A DNA stretch of 9,414 nt. Source: Blastocatellia bacterium (GTDB lineage Bacteria > Acidobacteriota > Blastocatellia > Chloracidobacteriales > JADJPF01). A program made the translations under genes and the position numbers. Location of the stretch: the NCBI GenBank assembly GCA_016789295.1, contig JAEUQL010000117.1, forward strand, positions 1 through 9,414. The letters are read 5' to 3'. The notes beneath the pieces are model-generated. The model did no database searches, had not been told where the DNA came from, and worked only from the letters and a program-made list of their open reading frames with translations. This document shows positions 1 to 6,042 of this stretch, piece by piece. Positions within the stretch are counted from its first letter, which is position 1. Every line of letters begins with the position of its first letter.

Positions 1-1
1 A

Positions 2-1219
2 CTCTATCGAGCCAAGGCTTACCGAGTTGATCCAGTTCCTGGAACTACCGATCCGTACTTTGCTTATATAGCCTATGATCTGGATCTATTTGAGCCAGGA
101 TCGATTGCAAACCTAACTGCATCTATCATTGGAAATGTTTTTGGATTCAAAGCAGTTAAGGCATTGAGGCTTGAGGATATGCGTATTCCTATAGCCTATG
201 TAAAGACTTTTCAAGGCCCTCCAACAGGAATAGTCGTTGAACGAGAAAGGTTAGACAAGTTTGGTCGTCCACTAATTGGGGCAACTATCAAACCCAAACT
301 GGGTCTGTCTGGAAAAAACTATGGTCGTGTAGTTTATGAAGCACTAAAAGGTGGACTGGACTTTACCAAAGATGACGAAAACATAAACTCCCAACCGTTT
401 ATGCACTGGCGTGATCGATTTCTCTATTGTATGGAAGGTGTCAATCGAGCGTCGGCAGCAACCGGTGAGGTCAAAGGCCACTACCTCAATGTAACAGCAG
501 CAACCATGGAAGATATGTATGAGCGAGCCGAGTTTGCCAAAGATTTGGGGAGCATCATCATTATGATAGACCTTGTCATTGGATACACTGCTATACAGAG
601 CATGTCTAAGTGGGCACGAAAGAACGATATGATCTTACACCTGCACCGTGCAGGTAATTCTGTATATGCAAGACAAAAAAATCACGGTATCAACTTCCGT
701 GTTATATGCAAATGGATGAGACTTGCAGGTGTTGATCATCTACACGCTGGAACAGTTGTTGGAAAGTTGGAAGGTGATCCGCTCATGGTCAAAGGATTTT
801 ATGACACCTTGCGCAGCCCAAAGACTCCTGTTCGGCTAGAAAATGGACTATTTTTCGAACAAGACTGGGTATCTTTGGGACGAGTAATGCCTGTAGCTTC
901 TGGAGGCATACACGCAGGACAAATTCACCAGCTACTTCACTATTTAGGCGAAGATGTAGTTATGCAGTTTGGTGGTGGTACGATAGGGCATCCACAAGGA
1001 ATTCAGGCTGGAGCTATAGCCAATCGTGTAGCAGTTGAAGCAATGATCCAAGCTCGCAACGAAGGTCGAGACTATCTGCAAGAAGGGCCTGAGATTTTAG
1101 AAAAAGCCGCTCGTTGGTGCTCACCTCTACGTGCAGCATTGGATACCTGGAAAGACGTAACTTTTAACTATGAATCGACAGATACTGCCGATTTTGTTCC
1201 TATATCAACACCCGTCTAA
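2..1219 (+). CDS. cbbL: Ribulose-1,5-bisphosphate carboxylase/oxygenase large subunit, Form I red-type (5' truncated by window edge)
   Basis: This is the CO2-fixing catalytic subunit of RuBisCO, which carboxylates RuBP in the cytoplasm (or in a carboxysome, for which nothing here argues). The frame is open from base 2, so the ATG at 164 is internal. The visible part is about 405 codons beginning YRAKAYRVDPVPG. Form IC proteins are about 487 aa, so roughly 80 N-terminal residues lie outside the window. Visible catalytic features include the KPK motif at 290-298 (first Lys equals K175 of the plant enzyme) and GGLDFTKDDE with the carbamylated Lys at 368-370 followed by the metal-binding Asp/Glu. 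Also seen are HLHRAG, DHLHAGT (second His equals H327, 743-745) and loop-6 VGKLEGD with Lys at 764-766 (K334). The sequence resembles Form IC (Ralstonia/Bradyrhizobium-like) far more than green Form IA/IB. cbbS follows after 25 bases, so the two are co-transcribed. All key residues are intact. Identity is very secure; the red-type subclass is from remembered sequences. Confidence 0.97.
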   Translation, partial: LYRAKAYRVDPVPGTTDPYFAYIAYDLDLFEPGSIANLTASIIGNVFGFKAVKALRLEDMRIPIAYVKTFQGPPTGIVVERERLDKFGRPLIGATIKPKLGLSGKNYGRVVYEALKGGLDFTKDDENINSQPFMHWRDRFLYCMEGVNRASAATGEVKGHYLNVTAATMEDMYERAEFAKDLGSIIIMIDLVIGYTAIQSMSKWARKNDMILHLHRAGNSVYARQKNHGINFRVICKWMRLAGVDHLHAGTVVGKLEGDPLMVKGFYDTLRSPKTPVRLENGLFFEQDWVSLGRVMPVASGGIHAGQIHQLLHYLGEDVVMQFGGGTIGHPQGIQAGAIANRVAVEAMIQARNEGRDYLQEGPEILEKAARWCSPLRAALDTWKDVTFNYESTDTADFVPISTPV

Positions 1220-1244
1220 CACTCTTTGCTGAAAGGAGCAGGTT

Positions 1245-1664
1245 ATGAGACTAACTCAGGGAACATTCTCATTTTTGCCAGACTTAACTAATGAAGAGAT
1301 CTACAAACAGATTGAATACTGTCTGCACAATGACTGGGCAATCAATGTTGAATTTACTGACGATCCACATCCGAGAAACTCTTACTGGGAGCTGTGGGGG
1401 CTACCAATGTTTGATCTTAAAGATGCTGCAGCCATTTTGTATGAGATAAACGAATGTCGCAAAGCATACCCAAACCACTACATTAAAGTGAATGCTTTTG
1501 ATTCTAGTAAAGGGCGTGAAACAGTAGCTATCTCATTTATTGTCAATCGTCCCAAAGAAGAGCCTGGGTTTAAGCTGGTGCGACAAGAAATAGAAGGCCG
1601 TGCTATGCGATATACAGTCCATAGTTACGCAACAGATAGCCCAGAAGGTCAACGTTACAAATAA
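1245..1664 (+). CDS. cbbS: RuBisCO small subunit, red-type with C-terminal hairpin extension
   Basis: This is the small subunit that caps the L8 core to form L8S8 RuBisCO. The protein is 139 aa, the usual length for red-type (IC/ID) small subunits. It starts MRLTQGTFSFLPDLT, which is typical of the family. The core NSYWELWGLPMFDL lies at about residues 45-58. The tail after about residue 105, PGFKLVRQEIEGRAMRYTVH and then PEGQRY, is the C-terminal extension that forms a beta-hairpin in the central pore in red-type enzymes. Green-type small subunits lack it. The start is well set: AAAGGAG at 1232-1238 sits six bases before the ATG. The gene lies 25 bases after cbbL and about 30 bases before cbbX, in one apparent transcription unit. 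Nothing looks damaged. Confidence 0.96.
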   Translation: MRLTQGTFSFLPDLTNEEIYKQIEYCLHNDWAINVEFTDDPHPRNSYWELWGLPMFDLKDAAAILYEINECRKAYPNHYIKVNAFDSSKGRETVAISFIVNRPKEEPGFKLVRQEIEGRAMRYTVHSYATDSPEGQRYK

Positions 1665-1693
1665 CAGTTACCTCCACGCAGAGATATAGTGAA

Positions 1694-2623
1694 ATGGGAA
1701 GAAAGAGTATGACAGAACATCTAGTAGTAGAGACCAATTCAGCAACTACAAGTGAAGAGAAGCAGATCGATCTAGATGCAGAGATGCAAAGATCGAATGT
1801 AGAAGAGATTCTAGAAGGGTTGGATAGAGATCTGATAGGTTTACAACCTGTCAAAACACGCATTCGTGAAATTGCCTCGCTACTTCTTATCGAGAGAGTT
1901 AGAAAACAGGTAGGGCTAGCAACTCTAGCTCCTACTTTACATATGAGTTTTACTGGTCATCCTGGCACAGGAAAGACAACTGTTGCACTTCGTATGGCTC
2001 AAATTCTCCACAAACTAGGCTATGTTCGTAAAGGTCATATGGTGGTAGCTACACGCGATGATCTGGTAGGACAATATGTAGGCCATACTGCACCCAAAAC
2101 CAAAGAGATGCTCAAAAAAGCTATGGGAGGGGTACTGTTTATCGACGAAGCCTACTATCTCTATCGACCTGAGAATGAGCGTGACTACGGACAGGAAGCT
2201 ATTGAAATCTTGTTACAAGTGATGGAAAACCAGCGTGACGATCTGGTAGTTATTCTGGCTGGCTACAAAGAGAGAATGGACACTTTTTTCCAATCCAACC
2301 CTGGATTTCATTCAAGGATAGCACACCATATAAACTTTCCTGATTATTCGCTTGAAGAGCTGATGGCAATTGCAGAGCTTATGGTACAACAGCAGATGTA
2401 TACATTTGATGAAAAAGCTCGTCAAGCCTTTCTAGAATATTTACGTCTACGCATTGAGCAACCGCATTTTGCCAATGCGCGTAGTGTTCGTAATGCAATC
2501 GACCGAATTAAACTTCGTCAAGCCAATCGACTGGTTAAACAAGGAGGTATTATCTGTCAAGATGAGCTTTCACGCCTCGATGAGGTTGATATACGCCAAA
2601 GCCGAGTCTTCCTCAATAGATAA
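1694..2623 (+). CDS. cbbX: CbbX, AAA+ red-type RuBisCO activase
   Basis: CbbX is a hexameric AAA+ ATPase. It pulls transiently on the RuBisCO large-subunit C-terminus to release inhibitory sugar phosphates, and in Rhodobacter it is itself activated by RuBP. The 309 aa reading has Walker A GHPGTGKT at residues 88-95, the pore loop QYVGHTAPKT at 127-136 with its aromatic Tyr128, and Walker B VLFIDEA at 147-153. A sensor-1 region ILAGYKERM follows at about 187-195, then NPGFHSRI with a likely arginine finger Arg208, and a sensor-2-like NARSVRNAIDRI helix at about 261-272. Length and motif order match the family. The start is uncertain. ATG 1694 has only weak purines upstream, while ATG 1709 (MTEHLVVETNS) follows a purine run at 1696-1707 and may be the true start. 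The outer ATG is reported as a bound. Its position after cbbLS is the usual one for this activase. Confidence 0.95.
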   Translation: MGRKSMTEHLVVETNSATTSEEKQIDLDAEMQRSNVEEILEGLDRDLIGLQPVKTRIREIASLLLIERVRKQVGLATLAPTLHMSFTGHPGTGKTTVALRMAQILHKLGYVRKGHMVVATRDDLVGQYVGHTAPKTKEMLKKAMGGVLFIDEAYYLYRPENERDYGQEAIEILLQVMENQRDDLVVILAGYKERMDTFFQSNPGFHSRIAHHINFPDYSLEELMAIAELMVQQQMYTFDEKARQAFLEYLRLRIEQPHFANARSVRNAIDRIKLRQANRLVKQGGIICQDELSRLDEVDIRQSRVFLNR

Positions 2624-2664
2624 AACTATCTGTCTTTATAAGAAGTTAAGAAAGGGGGCAGGAT

Positions 2665-3660
2665 ATGAAAAAACAGAGACCAATTATCTTAGGAATTGTA
2701 GGTGACAGTGCTGCAGGCAAGTCAACTTTAACAAGAGGATTAGCTGACTTGCTAGGTGCGGAGCGTGTTACTTGCGTATGTACTGATGACTACCACAAAT
2801 ACGACCGGCGTGAACGGGCACAACACAATATCACTGCACTTCATCCCGATTGTAACTATCTAGATGTTTTGGAACAACATCTTGAAAGGCTCCACTATGG
2901 CCAACCCATTCTCAAACCTGTGTATGACCATTCCACAGGAACATTGATCCGGCCTGAGTACGTCAAGCCACGCGAATTTGTGATCGTTGAAGGACTACTT
3001 GGCTATCACTCTACTGTTATGCGGCAGTTTTACGATGTTAAAGTCTTTCTTGCTCCACCTGAAGAATTGCGCAAAATATGGAAGATCAAACGTGACACTT
3101 CTAAGCGAGGCTACACACCTGATCAAGTTCTGGCTGAGCTTGACAAACGTGAAACTGACTCATCAGCCTTCATACGTCCACAAAGAGAGTTTGCCGATAT
3201 TGTAGTGCAGTTCTATCCACCAAAGCACTATTCGGTAAATGATGTTGGAGGAAATCTAAATGTTAGACTTGTTCTGCGACCAACAATCCGACATCCAGAT
3301 CTAAGTTATCTTTTTGAAGATAGATCGAGTGCCGAAGCAGGTATACGTATGACTTTGGGAAGAGATAGTGGAAAGCCAGTAGATATTCTTGAAATTGAAG
3401 GCACTGTTTCTGCAGAACATGCTTCCAAATTGGAAGATGTTATATGGCAACATCTGCCAGAACATAATCCACTTAGTGCTAACCAGTTTGGAAACTATAT
3501 AGACCAGAATGAGACTTATCATAGTGATCCATTAGCTATCACTCAAATGTTGTTAGCCTATCACCTGCTACGTGATTATGCTGGAGAGATGAATCTGAAT
3601 TTTGCACCTCCAGTATCAGCACTTAGCCGTCTACATACAGTTGCACCACAGCGTAGATGA
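2665..3660 (+). CDS. prk: Phosphoribulokinase, long (class II-like) form
   Basis: This kinase phosphorylates ribulose 5-phosphate with ATP to give RuBP, the RuBisCO substrate. It is also called cbbP. At 331 aa it is longer than the ~290 aa proteobacterial class and closer to the cyanobacterial/plant layout. The P-loop GDSAAGKST is at residues 13-21. TDDYHKYDRRER at about 40-51 carries the likely catalytic Asp and substrate-binding residues. VIVEGLLGYH at about 106-115 supplies the Walker B-like acidic residue. KIKRDTSKRGY at about 140-150 carries conserved Arg residues. The C-terminal part (about 190-331) includes DILEIEGTVSAEHASKLEDV. In plant enzymes the P-loop carries the redox-active Cys16 (SGCGK). 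Here that position is Ala17, so that thioredoxin switch appears absent. Start: AAAGGGGG at 2651-2658 lies six bases before the ATG. The gene is 41 bases after cbbX and 58 before tkt. Kinase assignment is strong; class assignment is by eye. Confidence 0.93.
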   Translation: MKKQRPIILGIVGDSAAGKSTLTRGLADLLGAERVTCVCTDDYHKYDRRERAQHNITALHPDCNYLDVLEQHLERLHYGQPILKPVYDHSTGTLIRPEYVKPREFVIVEGLLGYHSTVMRQFYDVKVFLAPPEELRKIWKIKRDTSKRGYTPDQVLAELDKRETDSSAFIRPQREFADIVVQFYPPKHYSVNDVGGNLNVRLVLRPTIRHPDLSYLFEDRSSAEAGIRMTLGRDSGKPVDILEIEGTVSAEHASKLEDVIWQHLPEHNPLSANQFGNYIDQNETYHSDPLAITQMLLAYHLLRDYAGEMNLNFAPPVSALSRLHTVAPQRR

Positions 3661-3718
3661 ACAGCAGAGGTAGATTTGTAAACGATCATCGACTATAGAA
3701 GCAGGAGGTTATAGAGCT

Positions 3719-5737
3719 ATGACTCAAAAGAGTTTTTCTGAAGAAGGGTTTGCAACCTTACGCCAGCTTACAGCAAATGTTATCCGAGGTTTGGCAATGG
3801 ATGGTGTCCAGAAAGCCAACTCAGGCCATCCAGGAATGCCAATGGGAATGGCTGATGTGGCTGCTGTCTTGTGGACAAAGTTTCTCAAACACAATCCACA
3901 AGACCCTACTTGGCCAGATCGTGACCGATTTGTTCTGTCAGCAGGACACGGCTCAATGCTACTGTACAGCCTCCTACATCTGAGTGGCTATGATCTATCT
4001 CTTGAAGCACTACAGTCTTTCAGGCAATGGGGGAGTCTAACACCTGGACATCCTGAATACGGTTTAACTCCAGGAGTAGAGACAACAACAGGGCCTTTGG
4101 GTCAAGGAATTGCTAATAGTGTAGGGATGGCAATAGCTGAAAGGTGGTTAGCAGATAAGTTTAACCGTGCAGAATTCGACATCATTGACCATTTCACCTA
4201 TGTAATTGCCAGTGATGGGGACTTAATGGAAGGTATATGTCACGAAGCCTGTGCTTTGGCTGGCCATCTTGGGCTTGGAAGATTGATAGTTCTCTATGAT
4301 GACAATGGAATTAGCATAGATGGGTCTACAACACTTTCTTTCACTGAAGATGTTCTTGGTCGTTTTACAGCTTACGGATGGCACACACAAACAGTAGACG
4401 GTCACGATCAAGCAGCAGTCGCAAAAGCCATTGAAGCAGCGCAAAGCGAAAAGAATCAACCTTCGATTATTTCCTGCAAAACCCACATAGGTTTTGGAAG
4501 TCCAAACCGGCAAGACTCCAGCAAAGCCCACGGAGAACCTTTGGGAGTAGAAGAGGTTCGACTAGCCAAAGAAAGACTCTCTCTACCCGTCGATAAAGAG
4601 TTCTATATTCCTGATGAGATAGAAATATTTATGGCACAGTTGGGTAAGGAATGGGCTAATAAACAGTCTTTATGGCAGAAAAAGTTTGACGACTACAGAA
4701 AGTCCTATCCCGACCTAGCTTCTAGCTTTGAAAGAGACTTAAGAAAAGAGTTGCCAAACAATTGGGAAGAAGGGCTTCCCAGCTTTGACAAAGAGAAACC
4801 AATAGCAACTCGCGCAGCTTCCGGTGCAGTTCTTGATGGAGTAATTACCAGAATTTCGACACTGCTTGGCGGCTCGGCTGACCTTACTCCTTCCAACAAT
4901 ACATTGCCTAAAAATATAAACTCTATCAGCCGAAATAACTTCTCTGGAGGCTACCTCCGTTTTGGTGTTCGTGAACACGCTATGGGAAGCCTTATGAATG
5001 GCCTTTCACTGCATGGTGGAGTGCGTCCTTATGGTGGAACTTTTCTGGTCTTTGCCGACTATATGCGCCCTGCTATCAGACTGGCAGCAATAATGGAACA
5101 GCCTGTAGTCTATGTCTTTACACACGACAGCATTGGACTTGGTGAAGATGGTCCAACACACCAACCAATAGAACATCTAACAAGCTTAAGAACCATTCCC
5201 AACTTGGTTCTGTTTCGCCCAGCCGATGCTACAGAAACAGTAGAAGGATGGCGTGTTGCCTTGACTCGACAACACGGACCTACAGCACTGGTTCTAACAC
5301 GTCAAGCACTTCCAGTTTTAGACAGAAATCTGTTTGCTAGTTCTGAAGGGGCTAGACGTGGAGGCTACACATTATCTGAAGCTTCAAATCCAAAAATTAT
5401 ATTGTTAGCAACAGGGTCTGAAGTTCATATTGCTTTAGCAGCACAAAAACTTTTGGCTAGCCAAGAAGTTTCTGCACGAGTAGTGTCAATGCCTAGCTGG
5501 GAACTCTTTGATGCTCAACCAGTGGAGTATCGAGAAAAGGTATTACCCAAAGAGATCAAAGCACGCATTGCCATTGAAGCAGGTTCAACACTTGGCTGGA
5601 GTCGCTATGTTGGGTTGGAGGGTAAAGTTATAGGCTTGGATCATTTTGGAGCCTCTGCACCCTACCAGATACTTTACCAAAAGTTTGGACTGACAGCAGA
5701 AGCTGTAGTGCAAGCATCTCAAGAACTGCTTGGCTAG
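3719..5737 (+). CDS. tkt: Transketolase
   Basis: This thiamine-diphosphate enzyme moves two-carbon ketol units between sugar phosphates. It serves regeneration of ribulose 5-phosphate in the CBB cycle and the non-oxidative pentose phosphate pathway. At 672 aa it has normal full length. The N-terminal diphosphate-binding domain shows KANSGHPGMPMGMAD at about residues 32-46, AGHGSM at 75-80, and the ThDP motif starting SDGDLMEG at 165 and ending at Asn196. His271 (KAHGEPLG) fits the conserved active-site His of yeast H263. The pyrimidine domain has FGVREHAMG with catalytic Glu419, then GEDGPTHQP at 475-483 with His481. The C-terminal domain spans about 545-672. The start is set by AGGAGG at 3703-3708, ten bases upstream. 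Its place behind prk suggests it is the CBB-operon copy (cbbT); a second housekeeping copy elsewhere cannot be ruled out. Confidence 0.97.
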   Translation: MTQKSFSEEGFATLRQLTANVIRGLAMDGVQKANSGHPGMPMGMADVAAVLWTKFLKHNPQDPTWPDRDRFVLSAGHGSMLLYSLLHLSGYDLSLEALQSFRQWGSLTPGHPEYGLTPGVETTTGPLGQGIANSVGMAIAERWLADKFNRAEFDIIDHFTYVIASDGDLMEGICHEACALAGHLGLGRLIVLYDDNGISIDGSTTLSFTEDVLGRFTAYGWHTQTVDGHDQAAVAKAIEAAQSEKNQPSIISCKTHIGFGSPNRQDSSKAHGEPLGVEEVRLAKERLSLPVDKEFYIPDEIEIFMAQLGKEWANKQSLWQKKFDDYRKSYPDLASSFERDLRKELPNNWEEGLPSFDKEKPIATRAASGAVLDGVITRISTLLGGSADLTPSNNTLPKNINSISRNNFSGGYLRFGVREHAMGSLMNGLSLHGGVRPYGGTFLVFADYMRPAIRLAAIMEQPVVYVFTHDSIGLGEDGPTHQPIEHLTSLRTIPNLVLFRPADATETVEGWRVALTRQHGPTALVLTRQALPVLDRNLFASSEGARRGGYTLSEASNPKIILLATGSEVHIALAAQKLLASQEVSARVVSMPSWELFDAQPVEYREKVLPKEIKARIAIEAGSTLGWSRYVGLEGKVIGLDHFGASAPYQILYQKFGLTAEAVVQASQELLG

Positions 5738-5740
5738 AAT

Positions 5741-5941
5741 TTGACGCTCGCCATCTAAGCGCAAGAGCACTATAGATGGAGATTCCCAGGTCTAGTGCAC
5801 AGCAAAGGCTGAAGTTTGCTGAGTATTCACTGAGCTGAAGGGATCGCCATTTTACCACCAGCCAGATACCTGAGCATTATGGCTGGAGCACTACGGCGCG
5901 AGATCTGGTAGAAAAGATCTGCAAGCAGCTACTTAGGTCAA
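5741..5941 (+). ncRNA. Candidate structured RNA in the tkt-uvrA gap (unrecognised)
   Basis: The 305-base gap between tkt and uvrA (5738-6042) holds no gene that I can support. Its first 200 bases can be drawn as one multibranched fold, by hand. The closing stem is TTGAC 5741-5745 with GTCAA 5937-5941. Arm A is CCATCTA 5751-5757 with TAGATGG 5773-5779. Arm B is 5793-5797 with 5828-5832 (one G-T), enclosing CAGCAAA 5800-5806 with TTTGCTG 5815-5821. Arm C starts directly at AGCTG 5833-5837 with CAGCT 5926-5930. It continues as 5841-5845 with 5916-5920 and 5850-5857 with 5906-5913, and ends in CCAGCCA 5858-5864 with TGGCTGG 5880-5886. About half the bases pair. GC is 50% by count, above the flanking genes by eye. 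It could be a stable 3'UTR, a small RNA, a leader of uvrA, or a degraded mobile-element remnant. A random sequence this long also folds, so confidence is low. Strand is assumed from the flanking genes. Confidence 0.3.
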
Positions 5942-5958
5942 GCCTGTTTAGTTAGGCT
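5941..5958 (+). other. Short hairpin after the tkt-side structured region, possible weak terminator
   Basis: AGCCTG at 5941-5946 can pair with TAGGCT at 5953-5958 (one G-T pair) around a six-base loop. A pyrimidine-rich stretch with scattered T runs follows (5961-5989), but there is no clean T-tract. Base 5941 is shared with the closing stem of the larger fold, so the two compete slightly. It might attenuate read-through from tkt into uvrA, but it is not a convincing intrinsic terminator. Confidence 0.25.
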
Positions 5959-5979
5959 GCACCTCTGCTTGCTTCCTTG

Positions 5980-6007
5980 TTGCTTGGTTGGTTAAAATTG
6001 CTATTTT
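5980..6007 (+). promoter_or_regulatory. Possible weak sigma-70-like promoter for uvrA
   Basis: TTGCTT at 5980-5985 and TATTTT at 6002-6007 are 16 bases apart, with an AT-rich spacer end. This would start transcription near 6014, about 30 bases before the proposed uvrA GTG. Both boxes are poor matches (3/6 and 4/6), so this is a suggestion only. No convincing LexA-type palindrome was found near it. Confidence 0.2.
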
Positions 6008-6030
6008 GCCTTAAACAAGAACATAGTAAC

Positions 6031-6034
6031 AAGG
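6031..6034 (+). promoter_or_regulatory. Weak Shine-Dalgarno supporting the GTG start of uvrA
   Basis: AAGG at 6031-6034 lies eight bases before the GTG at 6043. The frame is open further upstream, back to a TTG at 5977. However, UvrA proteins begin within a few residues of the (I/V)xxRGAR-HNLKNI motif, so the GTG at 6043 fits family length. The residues encoded by 5977-6042 have no family counterpart that I know of. Confidence 0.45.
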
Positions 6035-6042
6035 TTTATATT

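Noticed and set aside
164..1219. Complete RuBisCO large subunit starting at ATG 164
   Set aside because: The frame is open and clearly RuBisCO from base 2 (YRAKAYRVDPVPG), so this ATG is internal.
3676..3699. Promoter-like TTGTAA and TATAGA between prk and tkt
   Set aside because: The spacer is only 12 bases, too short for sigma-70, and the short gap with a strong Shine-Dalgarno argues for operon read-through.
5741..5941. MITE or small transposable element with TTGAC...GTCAA ends
   Set aside because: Terminal repeats are only five bases, with no target-site duplication (AAT before, GCC after) and no second copy in the window. Not called, though a relic is not excluded.
6019..6030. Possible SOS (Cheo-type) box GAAC-N4-TAAC upstream of uvrA
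   Set aside because: The right half is TAAC, not GTTC, so there is no palindrome. LexA control of uvrA cannot be claimed.
5977..6042. Upstream TTG start for uvrA adding 22 residues
   Set aside because: The added residues have no counterpart in known UvrA proteins. The GTG at 6043 has an AAGG at good spacing and gives the family length.
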